Positions 21,679-29,607 of a DNA stretch of 56,681 nucleotides are shown piece by piece. A program made the translations under genes and the position numbers. The notes beneath the pieces were generated by a model. That model was not told the DNA's origin. It made no database searches and saw only the letters and a program-made list of their open reading frames with translations. Position 1 is the first letter of the stretch, and each line of letters opens with the position of its first letter. This stretch comes from Actinomycetes bacterium (lineage in GTDB: Bacteria; Actinomycetota; Acidimicrobiia; Acidimicrobiales; RAAP-2): contig JAJYGN010000080.1 in assembly GCA_021790675.1 (NCBI GenBank), positions 1 through 56,681 on the forward strand, in the 5' to 3' direction.

Positions 21679-22931
21679 GCGAGGAACGAGGCGCGTCCGA
21701 CCATGCCGGCGGCCACCGTCGCGTTGGTCACCTCGTCGATCAAGACGAAGCTGCCGGTCACGCGGTTGTCGCGGTAGTCGTCGACCGCGAGCGCGTCAGC
21801 GGTCGCCAGACGCGCCAGGCCGATCTCGTTGGTCGAGAGCTCATTGGTCGCCTCGACGTTGAGCGTGCCGATGTCGATCACTCCGTCGAGCGAGGCCACG
21901 CGCGCCGGGGTGGTGCGTGTGGTGTGCTTGACGCGAAGGCGGTGTCCCGCCTCGAGGGGGGCGTCGCCGAACCAGCAGATGGTCGCGTCGATCTCGCGGG
22001 TGACCCGCGGCAGGGGAGCGATCGCGAGCAGGTCGCCGCGCCCGGCGTCGGTGTCCTCCGCGAGGGCCACGTCGACCGAGAGCCCGGCGACGGCGTCGTC
22101 GCGCTCTCCGGTGCCCGAGCGGATCGCGGTCACGGTCGTCGTTACGCCCGCCGGCAGCAGGGTCAACGTGTCGCCGACGCTGAGCGTGCCGCCGTTCATC
22201 ATGCCGGCGTAGGTGCGCCCGCCGCCGTCTTGGCGCAGGACCCACTGGATCGGCAAGCGCGCGGCGCTGGCGCTCTCCCAGACGCCGGCGTCGGCGGCCT
22301 CGAGGGCCGCCAGTACCGTCGGACCGTCGTACCACGGGCTCTCGGTGGAGGGGTCGACGACGTTGTCACCATAGAGGGCCGAGACTGGCACGCACAGGTG
22401 ACTCGAGAATCCCAGCTCGGCGGCGATGGTGTCGACCTCGTCGACCACGCCCTGGTAGGCGGTGGGCGACCAGTTGACGCTGTCCATCTTGTTCACCGCG
22501 ACGACGAGGCTGCGCACGCCGAGCAGGGCGGCGATTACCAGGTGGCGGCGCGTCTGCTCCTTGAGGCCGTGGCTGACGTCGACGACGACGAGCGCGAGGT
22601 CGGCGGTTGAGGCGCCGGTGGCCATGTTCCTCGTGTACTGGACGTGGCCAGGGCAGTCCGCGATGATGAACTTTCGTGTGGGCGTGGCCGCGTAGCGGTA
22701 GGCGACGTCGATGGTGATGCCCTGCTCGCGCTCGGCGCGCAGCCCGTCGGTCACGAAGCTGAGGTCGAGATCGCCGACGCCGCGTTTTTGCGAGGCGTGC
22801 ACGACCGCGTCGAGCTGGTCGTCGAAGAGCTGGCGGGTGTCGACTAGCAATCGGCCGATCAAGGTCGACTTGCCGTCGTCGACCGAACCGATCGTCGCCA
22901 GGCGTAGCAGGTCCATGGTGGTCTCGCCCAT
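21675..22931 (-). CDS. cysN: Sulfate adenylyltransferase subunit 1 (GTPase)
   Basis: CysN is the GTPase that drives CysD to make adenosine 5'-phosphosulfate from ATP and sulfate. The 418-residue protein has G1 GSVDDGKSTLIGRLL, the REQGITIDVAYR switch, G3 DCPGH and G4 NKMD, followed by two EF-Tu-like beta-barrel domains. There is no C-terminal APS kinase (CysC) extension, unlike many actinobacterial CysNC fusions, and no cysC is in the window. This favours direct APS reduction by the nearby CysH. ATG 22931 follows the cysD stop immediately. Confidence 0.93.
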   Translation of the reverse strand: MGETTMDLLRLATIGSVDDGKSTLIGRLLVDTRQLFDDQLDAVVHASQKRGVGDLDLSFVTDGLRAEREQGITIDVAYRYAATPTRKFIIADCPGHVQYTRNMATGASTADLALVVVDVSHGLKEQTRRHLVIAALLGVRSLVVAVNKMDSVNWSPTAYQGVVDEVDTIAAELGFSSHLCVPVSALYGDNVVDPSTESPWYDGPTVLAALEAADAGVWESASAARLPIQWVLRQDGGGRTYAGMMNGGTLSVGDTLTLLPAGVTTTVTAIRSGTGERDDAVAGLSVDVALAEDTDAGRGDLLAIAPLPRVTREIDATICWFGDAPLEAGHRLRVKHTTRTTPARVASLDGVIDIGTLNVEATNELSTNEIGLARLATADALAVDDYRDNRVTGSFVLIDEVTNATVAAGMVGRASFLA

Positions 22932-23855
22932 TTAGAAGTAGCCCTCGCGCTTGCGGTCTTCCATCGCGGTCTCGCTGAAGCGGTCGTCGGCGCGCGTCGC
23001 GCCGCGCTCAGAGACGTTGGCGGTTGAGACCTCGTGAACGATCGCCGCGAGCGTGTCAGCGCTCGACTCGACGGCGCCGGTGCAGTTGGCGTCGCCGACG
23101 GTGCGAAAGCGCACGGTTTTCCACTCGGTCGTCTCGCCCTCGCGCGGCACCACGTGGGGCCCGACCGCGAGCCACATCGAGTCGCGGCGCAGCACTTCGC
23201 GCCGGTGCGCGAAGTAGATGGAGGGCAGATCCATGCGTTCGCGCTCGATGTACTGCCAGACGTCGAGTTCGGTCCAGTCCGAGAGCGGAAAGGCCCGCAG
23301 GTGCTCGCCGTGGTTCACGCGGCCCTGGTAGAGCTGCCAGAGCTCGGGGCGCTGGGCGCGTGGGTCCCACTGGCCGAAGCTGTTGCGAAAGGAGAGGATC
23401 CGCTCCTTGGCCCGCGCCTTGTCCTCGTCGCGGCGCGCACCACCGAAGGCGGCGTCGAATCCGTGCTCGGTGATCGCGTCGAGCAGGGTCACGCTCTGGA
23501 GCCGGTTGCGGCTGCCGAGCGGGCCGGGGTCGACCACGCGGCCCTTGTCGATTGAGTCCTGCACGCTGGCTACAACGAGGCGCGCGCCGAGGCGCTCGAC
23601 CGTGCGGTCGCGGAACTCGAGGACCTCGGGGAAGTTCTGGCCGGTGTCGACGTGCATGACCGGGAAGGGGAGCCGCTGGGGGCTGAAGGCCTTGACGGCG
23701 AGGTGCAACAAGACGGCGGAGTCCTTGCCACCGGAAAAGAGCAGCACCGGCCTCTCGCATTCGGCCGCGACCTCGCGCAGGATGAACATCGCCTGGGATT
23801 CGAGGGCGTCGAGGTGGTCGAGGGAGGGGTGAGTGCGCAGAGGGGTGACAGTCAT
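22932..23855 (-). CDS. cysD: Sulfate adenylyltransferase subunit 2
   Basis: This 307-residue catalytic subunit of ATP sulfurylase is a PP-loop protein: VLLFSGGKDSAVLLHLAVKAF (about residue 38) is the pyrophosphate-binding loop. Family segments VMHVDTGQNFPEVLEFRD, AFGGARRDEDKARAKER and PLSDWTELDVWQYI are all present. It is the first gene of the cysDN operon and is divergent from cysH across a 67-base AT-rich spacer with a long dyad. ATG 23855 has a GGGAG site upstream that lies in the left arm of that dyad. Confidence 0.95.
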   Translation of the reverse strand: MTVTPLRTHPSLDHLDALESQAMFILREVAAECERPVLLFSGGKDSAVLLHLAVKAFSPQRLPFPVMHVDTGQNFPEVLEFRDRTVERLGARLVVASVQDSIDKGRVVDPGPLGSRNRLQSVTLLDAITEHGFDAAFGGARRDEDKARAKERILSFRNSFGQWDPRAQRPELWQLYQGRVNHGEHLRAFPLSDWTELDVWQYIERERMDLPSIYFAHRREVLRRDSMWLAVGPHVVPREGETTEWKTVRFRTVGDANCTGAVESSADTLAAIVHEVSTANVSERGATRADDRFSETAMEDRKREGYF

Positions 23856-23866
23856 GACTAAGGGAA

Positions 23867-23918
23867 CTCCCGGGATACTCTATTAATCCACTAGATTATA
23901 GTAGAGATATCTCGGGAG
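23867..23918. promoter_or_regulatory. Divergent cysD/cysH control region with nested dyads
   Basis: The 67-base spacer is unusually AT-rich. Outer arms CTCCCGGGATA (23867-23877) and TATCTCGGGAG (23908-23918) are inverted with one mismatch and carry the Shine-Dalgarno of each divergent gene. Inside lies TAATC-CACTA-GATTA (23884-23898), and GAGATATCTC (23904-23913) is a perfect palindrome. TATAGT (23898-23903) is a possible -10 for cysH. This looks like a shared operator for a sulfur-responsive repressor; the regulator is not identifiable here. Confidence 0.55.
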
Positions 23919-23922
23919 ACCC

Positions 23923-24585
23923 ATGATTTCAGCAGAGCCCAGACTACTAGAGCACCTGACGAAGGCCGCGGCGCGTCTCGAGCACGCCAGCCCGCACGAG
24001 ATCCTCGATTGGGTGTTCGTCAACTACTCCGACGTGGCCATGGCCTGCTCCTTCGAGGACGTTGCGCTGTTGCACATGGTTCGTGAGGTGCGTGCGAACA
24101 CTCCGATCATCTTTCTCGACACCGGTGGACACTTCCCCGAAACGCTCGAGTTCATGCGCCGCCTCGAGCGCGACTGGTCGCTCAACGTCGTGGTCACCAC
24201 GGCGCCCGCGTCGGCGCCGGTGTGCGGTGAGACCGGCTGCTGCGCCGCGCGTAAGGTCGAGCCGCTGCGAAAGGCCCTCGCTGGTCGCGACGCGTGGGTC
24301 ACCGCGGTTAAGCGAGTGGACGCGGTGACGCGTGCGCAGATGCCCGTCGTCTCCTGGGACGAGAAGTTCGAGTTGGTTAAGGTCAATCCGCTCGCCACGT
24401 GGAGCGATGACGACGTGAGTTACTACCTCACGGCGAACGATTTACCGACGCACCCACTGTGGAGCGAGGGCTACGCGTCGATCGGCTGTGCGCCCGTCAC
24501 TCAGAAGCCCCTCGACGCCCGCGATCGACGTTCGGGACGCTGGGCGGGATCGGCCACGATGGAATGTGGCCTCCACGAGGCCTAA
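23923..24585 (+). CDS. cysH: APS-type adenylylsulfate reductase CysH
   Basis: CysH reduces adenylylsulfate to sulfite with thioredoxin. The 220-residue protein has the CSFEDVALLHM PP-loop region, LDTGGHFPETLEF, the Cys pair GCCAARKVEPL (Cys106-Cys107), the actinobacterial VKVNPLATWSDDDV segment, and the catalytic ECGLH at 214-218. In APS reductases four Cys (CC and CxxC) hold a 4Fe-4S cluster. Here the second pair reads GCAPVT: Cys189 is kept, but position 192 is Val, encoded by GTC. An extra Cys101 precedes the first pair and might compensate. With no cysC nearby, the APS substrate is likelier than PAPS. Confidence 0.9.
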   Translation: MISAEPRLLEHLTKAAARLEHASPHEILDWVFVNYSDVAMACSFEDVALLHMVREVRANTPIIFLDTGGHFPETLEFMRRLERDWSLNVVVTTAPASAPVCGETGCCAARKVEPLRKALAGRDAWVTAVKRVDAVTRAQMPVVSWDEKFELVKVNPLATWSDDDVSYYLTANDLPTHPLWSEGYASIGCAPVTQKPLDARDRRSGRWAGSATMECGLHEA

Positions 24586-24659
24586 CATCCACCATTTTCG
24601 AAATCTTCGGCAGTACATTTGACGGCAATGTCACGTGGATTACTTGGGGAGTTCGCCGA

Positions 24660-25463
24660 ATGATCCTGGTCATCCTCGCTCTGGCGTGGATCGTGTTTCT
24701 CGCCCCCGTCGTCGTGCGAAAGATTCGTGACATGGGATCGGATCGATCGATCGACCACTTCCACGCCGAGCACGAGGTTCTCAGCCGCCAGGGATACGCC
24801 GTCGAGCCCGCCTACCGCCTCGACGAGTACGCCTCGGCACAGCCCGCGCCCGTTCGCCGCGCGCCGGTTGCCGAGGCTCGCCCCGCGCGTCCGCGTCTGA
24901 CCGTTGTCAAGGACGATGACACCTACCGGTCACTGGAGTCGCGCCAGTCCTGGCAGGAGTGGAGCGAGGACTACGACTACGACCGCACTGAGACATCTCG
25001 ACCGGTGCGCGAGAACCGCTACGCCTCGGCCTACTCCGCGGTGCCGCGCGAGTTGCCTCTCGAGACCCGTCACGAGCCGGTGCGAGCTGCACGCTCGATG
25101 CGCCGGCGTCGGCGGGTCATGATCACCCGCTTGGCTCTGGCGACGTTCGTCATCACCGCGGCGGCACTGGTGTCGGGTATCTCGCTGGTCTTCGACCTCG
25201 CCGTCGTGACCTGGCTGGCCGACGTCTGCTACCTCGCCCTGGCCCTCTTCGCCCTCTCCCAGGGGTACCTGTCCGAGGCGTCGGTGGGACTGGGACGTTC
25301 GCGCCACCTCGCTCCGGTCGAGCCGCTCTATCGCGACGACGACGAGGACGGGCGTGGCCACGCGGCCGGTGGTTACGAGCGCTACGAGCAGTACGAGGAC
25401 TACGAGCACGTCGCGGGATCGGGCTGGGCCCACGCGACATCGCCCCGCTACGCCCTGGGTTAA
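24660..25463 (+). CDS. SepX/GlpR-like divisome membrane protein
   Basis: This 267-residue protein opens with a membrane helix (MILVILALAWIVFLAPVVVRKIRD) followed by SIDHFHAEHEVLSRQ. A long, charged, low-complexity linker (about residues 45-150) follows, then a basic patch MRRRRRVMITR, two membrane helices (about 155-205) and an acidic, Tyr-rich tail with YERYEQYEDYEH. This order matches the actinobacterial SepX/GlpR family, which binds the gephyrin-like protein Glp and supports FtsZ-ring function. ATG 24660 has GGGGAG upstream. The frame runs further back into cysH, but without coding character. The assignment rests on architecture, so moderate certainty. Confidence 0.65.
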   Translation: MILVILALAWIVFLAPVVVRKIRDMGSDRSIDHFHAEHEVLSRQGYAVEPAYRLDEYASAQPAPVRRAPVAEARPARPRLTVVKDDDTYRSLESRQSWQEWSEDYDYDRTETSRPVRENRYASAYSAVPRELPLETRHEPVRAARSMRRRRRVMITRLALATFVITAAALVSGISLVFDLAVVTWLADVCYLALALFALSQGYLSEASVGLGRSRHLAPVEPLYRDDDEDGRGHAAGGYERYEQYEDYEHVAGSGWAHATSPRYALG

Positions 25464-25477
25464 ACTGGTGATCCCTC

Positions 25478-25553
25478 GGGGGTGTAGCTCAATTGGTAGA
25501 GCGCTACGTTCGCAATGTAGAGGCAGTGGGTTCGAATCCCATCACCTCCACCA
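25478..25553 (+). tRNA. tRNA-Ala (anticodon CGC)
   Basis: A full cloverleaf can be drawn: acceptor stem GGGGGTG with CACCTCC (one G-T pair), D arm AGCTC-AATTGGTA-GAGC, anticodon arm CTACG-TTCGCAA-TGTAG and T arm GTGGG-TTCGAAT-CCCAT. Discriminator A and an encoded CCA end follow. The anticodon CGC reads the Ala codon GCG. It begins 14 bases after the SepX-like gene and marks the border between housekeeping genes and the accessory carbohydrate region. Confidence 0.95.
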
Positions 25554-25555
25554 CG

Positions 25556-25629
25556 GGGCCGGCCGTCTCCTTCGTCCGCCGCACTGGGCGCTAAGGCCCG
25601 CTGCGCGCTGTCGCCGCCGGCCCGTATTT
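25556..25629 (+). terminator. Possible terminator after tRNA-Ala
   Basis: Arms GGGCCGGC (25556-25563) and GCCGGCCC (25616-25623) are perfectly complementary and enclose about 50 GC-rich bases that can fold further; GTATTTCT follows. The T-run is weak, so this is only a candidate end for the tRNA transcript. Otherwise the 137-base gap to the next gene shows nothing. Confidence 0.3.
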
Positions 25630-25690
25630 CTGGCGCGTGGCGGCATCGGCCGCAACCGTTCCGTCTGAGGGACGACCCTACGCTTGGTGT

Positions 25691-26266
25691 GTGAGCCGTG
25701 CGTACACTTACGCGTTGTACAGCCAGTTGACCTTGCTCGTCTTCGTCGGAGTCTGCCTCGCACTGCACCCAGGGTTAGTGCTCAAGTGGAACGAAGCGGG
25801 ACTGAGCAACTACGGCATCCACATTCGCACCGCGATTCCCTACTCGCTCGCCTTTGCCGGCAGCGCGGCCCTCGCCGTGATGGCGGCGCGAGCCACTCCC
25901 ACCGATACGCGAGCGCGGATCGTCCTGCGCGCGATACTTCGCGCCTACGCACTCGTGAGCGTGCTCGCCCTTTTCAGCACGTACGGCTACACGATGAATT
26001 CAACGCTCCGCCACGTTCACATGGCGGCGGGCATCACGGTCATGGCTTTTGAACCGCTCGCCTCCGTTTGGCTCTACCGACAGCTCCGCGGGTTCCGCCA
26101 CGACGCGCTCTGGCTAATCCTCGAGCTCGCGGGACTGTTGCTCGCCGCGATCGATCTGCTCGCCTTACTGCACGTGCTCTTCCTCGCCCAGGCCCTGACC
26201 GGCGTCAGCTTCGGCGTCCTCCTTGTACACGCGACCCAGCGGATCGCAGTCCCCACCCTGAGGTGA
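25691..26266 (+). CDS. Hypothetical six-helix membrane protein
   Basis: I do not recognise this 191-residue protein. It has about six hydrophobic segments (residues 7-28, 48-68, 82-102, 112-135, 144-165 and 166-185) with short loops, and no obvious catalytic motif, so an integral membrane protein is all that can be said. GTG 25691 (VSRAYTYALYSQL) is preferred; an earlier frame extension to 25637 lacks hydrophobic or conserved character. It is convergent with the MFS gene, with one base between stops. Confidence 0.55.
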   Translation: MSRAYTYALYSQLTLLVFVGVCLALHPGLVLKWNEAGLSNYGIHIRTAIPYSLAFAGSAALAVMAARATPTDTRARIVLRAILRAYALVSVLALFSTYGYTMNSTLRHVHMAAGITVMAFEPLASVWLYRQLRGFRHDALWLILELAGLLLAAIDLLALLHVLFLAQALTGVSFGVLLVHATQRIAVPTLR

Positions 26267-26267
26267 G

Positions 26268-27446
26268 TCAGCTCGACGTCGCGCTGCGGCCAAAGCGCAG
26301 CACGCTCGCGAAGAGCGCCAGGTCGACGCACGCCAGTACGGCGATCGCGAAGGGGACGACCCGCACCCCCTGATGTGCGACGAGGAGGTCGATCGCCCCG
26401 GGACCGAGGATGCCGCCAGCCATGTTGAAGAGGATGAGCAGCGACATGCCGTCGCTGTCGTGGGGGGTGACGATCGAAAACCACATCAGGCCCATCGGAA
26501 AGACTGACGCCAGGATCATCCCCAGCGCGGGATAGCCGACCGGCGCGACGGCGCTCGAGGAAATGGACAGCCCCGCGATGATCGCGAGGATGAGGCTGCC
26601 GAGGACGACGGCCTGCGCCGAGAAGAGACGGTGTAAGACACCTCCTAGGGATCGAATCACGGTCATGCCGATCCAAAAGCCCGCGGTGACCACGATCGCC
26701 ACGTGGTCGCTGTAGCCCGCGCCGTGCAACTGACTGGCCATCCACCCCGACGAGCTCGACTCGAGCGCTTCGTAGAACACATAGGCGACGATGAACGTCG
26801 CGAGAATCCGGCGGCGTCTCGCGGCGTCGATGCTCGAGCGCACGCGCGACTCTTCGCGATGCGGTCGCGCGTGCACTCCGCCGGTCGCGACTGCGAGCAG
26901 CGCGGAGAGGACTGCGAGCGTCGCGAAGACGCCGGGGTAGTGGGCGGGCTTGATGGCCGCGAGGACTAGCGGCGTGATGATCGCCCCCACGCCATAGGCC
27001 GCGTTGGCGACACTTAGGCGAACCGCGCGACCAACCTCGGGCGTACGCGCGAGCAACGTGTTGACCGTGATCGTGACCGCGCCGAAGCCGAGTCCCAGGA
27101 TGAAGATGCTCGCGAGGAGGAGACTCCAGCGCGTCGCGAATGACGCTCCGCCCGCTCCGAGGGCGATGACGAGCAAGGCAACGCGCAAGACCCTCCCGCC
27201 CGCGAGGCGCTTGACGCCGAGCCATCCGGGGACGACGCCCAGGAGAGCGCCGGCGAAGAAGACGCTGAGGATCCGGCCTGCGACGGCGGGCGAGATTTGG
27301 AACCGCTGCCCGAAAGTGATGAGCAGGGGGCCGAGTAGCGACGCGCTCGCGCCGATGAGGATGAAGCTCAGCGCCGTCGCGGCGAATCCCGCGCGCGTCA
27401 TGATGACAGTGGTGGGGGTTTCGAGGGCGGGGGGCGAAGGATCCAC
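26268..27446 (-). CDS. MFS transporter
   Basis: This 392-residue carrier has about twelve membrane helices and the MFS loop 2-3 region GWLGVKRLAGGRVLR, with a charged central loop (RPHREESRVRSSIDAARRRR, about residues 194-213) between the two six-helix halves. The general pattern recalls FucP/NagP-like or other sugar permeases, but the substrate cannot be read from sequence. GTG 27446 is used; an ATG at 27401 is an alternative. It is divergent from a glucokinase-like gene across 63 bases, which makes a sugar the favoured cargo. Confidence 0.8.
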   Translation of the reverse strand: MDPSPPALETPTTVIMTRAGFAATALSFILIGASASLLGPLLITFGQRFQISPAVAGRILSVFFAGALLGVVPGWLGVKRLAGGRVLRVALLVIALGAGGASFATRWSLLLASIFILGLGFGAVTITVNTLLARTPEVGRAVRLSVANAAYGVGAIITPLVLAAIKPAHYPGVFATLAVLSALLAVATGGVHARPHREESRVRSSIDAARRRRILATFIVAYVFYEALESSSSGWMASQLHGAGYSDHVAIVVTAGFWIGMTVIRSLGGVLHRLFSAQAVVLGSLILAIIAGLSISSSAVAPVGYPALGMILASVFPMGLMWFSIVTPHDSDGMSLLILFNMAGGILGPGAIDLLVAHQGVRVVPFAIAVLACVDLALFASVLRFGRSATSS

Positions 27447-27509
27447 GACGAGCGCGAGTCTAGGTAGCGCTGGCTCCTCGGGCGAAGCGAGACTCTCTAC
27501 ACTGCCTGC

Positions 27510-28280
27510 GTGACTCTTTCGTCGCGCGACGTGCGCGAGGCCATCTTGTCGGTTGACATCGGTGCGACCTCGATCAAGCTCTGCGTGTTAGACGAGCGCG
27601 GTGAACTTGTCGAACCGCTGCAGACGGTGCCCACCCCCTACCCGTGTCCGCCGTCGCGCTTGATCGAGGTCGTCGTCCGCCAGATCGATGAGCGTGGCTG
27701 TGACCGAGTCGGCGTGGGCTTTCCGGGGGATATGGTCGAGGGCCGGGTGCTCGAGCCGGGCAATCTGGCGCGCGTGGGTGGAATCACGACACCAGTGGAC
27801 CCGGACATCGAAATCCAGTGGCGCGACTTCGATCTGCAGGCGGCGTTGCGCGCAGCGACCCATCGTGACGTTCGCGTCGTCAACGACGCCACGTTGGCGG
27901 CTTACGGCTGTACCGAGGGGCGCCACGTGGAACTGGTCTTCACACTAGGAACCGGCTTTGGTATTGCGCTAGTCGTCGACGGACACCCGGTGAAGATTCG
28001 CGACGTTGGCGCCGAGATGTTCGTCGACGGCGAAACCTACGACGAGGCCCTGGGCGAGCCGTCGCGGGCGGCCGACGCGGTTCGATGGCGCGAACGACTG
28101 CACGAGGCCGTAGCCGGCTTCTGCACCGAATTTTCGGCTGACGTGATCCACTTCGCCGGGGGTAACGCCCGCCACGTCGAGCCATCGGACTTCGGTGATG
28201 TGGGAGTGCGCGTGGTGGTGAACGATAATCTGGCGACGATGCGCGGAGCCCTGCGGCTCTTTCACATGGTGGACTCGTAG
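27510..28280 (+). CDS. ROK/polyphosphate-glucokinase-like sugar kinase
   Basis: This 256-residue protein of the ASKHA sugar-kinase fold has the phosphate-1 motif AILSVDIGATSIKLCVLD (Asp16), the catalytic-base segment RVVNDATLAAYG (Asp126) and the glycine loop VFTLGTGFGIALVVDG. Its short length and the absence of the ROK zinc motif CxCGxxGC resemble polyphosphate glucokinases (PPGK) more than NagK or GlkA. However, the polyphosphate-binding segment is not recognisable. It should phosphorylate a hexose or amino sugar at O6. It leads into the SIS-domain gene 66 bases downstream; GTG 27510 is the start. Confidence 0.75.
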   Translation: MTLSSRDVREAILSVDIGATSIKLCVLDERGELVEPLQTVPTPYPCPPSRLIEVVVRQIDERGCDRVGVGFPGDMVEGRVLEPGNLARVGGITTPVDPDIEIQWRDFDLQAALRAATHRDVRVVNDATLAAYGCTEGRHVELVFTLGTGFGIALVVDGHPVKIRDVGAEMFVDGETYDEALGEPSRAADAVRWRERLHEAVAGFCTEFSADVIHFAGGNARHVEPSDFGDVGVRVVVNDNLATMRGALRLFHMVDS

Positions 28281-28346
28281 CGGGAACGACGGGCGCGAAG
28301 AGCGCCGCTACGCTACGTGCATCTAACGAACCTGTGGTGGGACCCG

Positions 28347-29372
28347 ATGACGACGCACTTCGAAGATGAGATCAGGTCCCAGGGCGCTGTACTGCGCTCA
28401 CGCGCCGCGGCGGGAGCGACGCAGGCCGAACGCGTCGCGGGTTCGTGGGCGTCGGTGACCCACGCTCTGGTCGCCGCGCGCGGCTCGTCGGACAACGCCG
28501 CGCGCTACTTCCAGTACGTGGCGGGTCAGGAGTGCGGACTCCTCGTCGCCCTGGCCGCTCCGTCGCTCTTCGAGGGTGTGAGTCCGATACGACTTGCCGG
28601 CGCGGGCGTGCTCGCCATCTCCCAGTCGGGTCGATCGCCGGGGATGGGCGAGGTCGTCGCCGTGGCACGTGCGCAGGGGCGGCCCAGCGCCGCACTGACC
28701 AATGATCCCGACTCGCCGCTCGGTCGCGCGGCCGAACTCACGATCGATCTCGCGGCCGGACCGGAGAGGGCGATCGCCTCCACCAAGACCTTCTCGGCCA
28801 CCTGGCATGCCCTCAGTCAGTTGGTCGGCGCCCTTCGTCGCGCGCCCCTGGAGGGCATTGACGACCTGGCCGACGCAGTCGACGCCGTTGTCGACTGGGC
28901 GCTCGGCGCGTCGCTGCCGGTGGACCTGCTCGACGTGCCGCGCGGCCTCACGTTCCTCGGTCGCGGGGTGGGCTACGCGGCGGCCAGCGAGGTCGCCCTC
29001 AAGGTTCGCGAGGTCACGGGGGTGCGCGCCGAGGCGTTCTCCGTCGCCGACTTCCTCCACGGACCGATCGGCGCCGATGGCGAAGCTACGGCGACGATAC
29101 TCGTGGTCACCGACGAGGTCAGTGACGCCATCGCTGACGAGGTGCTCTCGACGAGCCGACGTCTGGGCGCGGCGACCGTCGTGATCCGCCCCCCGAGTCG
29201 CCGCAGCCTCGCCGCTGACGCCGAGATCGTGCTGCCCGGCGCGAGCGCCAATTGGTCCACTGGATTGTTCGGGGTCATCCTCGGTCAGGTGCTCGCCCTT
29301 CGCCTGGGGCAGCGCCGGGGCCGGGCGATCGACACCTCACCGGTGCTTAACAAGGTCACCCTCAGCGCCTGA
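28347..29372 (+). CDS. Double SIS-domain glucosamine-6-P deaminase/isomerase-like protein
   Basis: This 341-residue protein has two sugar-isomerase (SIS) domains (about residues 25-165 and 190-320), like the C-terminal isomerase half of GlmS without its glutaminase. The phosphosugar loops are AARGSSDNAARYFQY, AISQSGRSPGMGEVVAVA and STKTFSATW. Stand-alone forms act as NagB-II deaminases (glucosamine-6-P to fructose-6-P plus ammonia) or AgaS. With the GH20 enzyme and the kinase nearby, a role in GlcNAc/GlcN use is likely. ATG 28347 gives the MTTHFEDEIRSQ start typical of the family; ten extra upstream residues are not supported. Confidence 0.82.
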   Translation: MTTHFEDEIRSQGAVLRSRAAAGATQAERVAGSWASVTHALVAARGSSDNAARYFQYVAGQECGLLVALAAPSLFEGVSPIRLAGAGVLAISQSGRSPGMGEVVAVARAQGRPSAALTNDPDSPLGRAAELTIDLAAGPERAIASTKTFSATWHALSQLVGALRRAPLEGIDDLADAVDAVVDWALGASLPVDLLDVPRGLTFLGRGVGYAAASEVALKVREVTGVRAEAFSVADFLHGPIGADGEATATILVVTDEVSDAIADEVLSTSRRLGAATVVIRPPSRRSLAADAEIVLPGASANWSTGLFGVILGQVLALRLGQRRGRAIDTSPVLNKVTLSA

Positions 29373-29424
29373 TGCCACCGCGCGACCGCACCCCGATGGT
29401 GAGAGGTGAGAATAGTTCGCGCCG

Positions 29425-29445
29425 ATTTAACAGGTTTTGTTAAAT
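29425..29445. promoter_or_regulatory. Dyad upstream of the family-5 binding-protein gene
   Basis: Two perfect 8-base arms, ATTTAACA and TGTTAAAT, flank a 5-base centre. It is AT-rich in a GC-rich genome and lies just upstream of the promoter-like block at 29459-29492. It suits a repressor or activator site for the chitooligosaccharide importer. The 235-base spacer 29373-29607 holds no gene. Confidence 0.5.
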
Positions 29446-29458
29446 TCTCTCACTTTTG

Positions 29459-29492
29459 GGTTGCTAGATGTTAAGAGTTCACATATTGTGAC
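29459..29492 (+). promoter_or_regulatory. Promoter/operator block shared with the DeoR gene (copy 1)
   Basis: GGTTGC, ten bases to TGTTAA-GAG-TTCACA (29469-29483) and then CATATT form a promoter-like unit with a dyad between the two boxes. The same layout, GGTTGC then TGTTAA-AAA-TTTACA then CATAAT, occurs at 37694-37728. Alignable sequence extends without gaps back to 29438 and 37673. A shared regulator, most simply the DeoR protein, is inferred. Confidence 0.5.
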
Positions 29493-29607
29493 TTCGTGGG
29501 CGGTGCCATCAGCGACTCGTCGGGCAGTAATGTCCTGCGATCAAACGGTGCGCCGAGCGCAATGTGAACTGGGGATTCGCGGATTCCCACTAGGGAGGAG
29601 TTTCACT

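Noticed and set aside
21675..22931. CysNC fusion
   Set aside because: The frame ends at 418 residues after the EF-Tu-like barrels with no second P-loop kinase domain.
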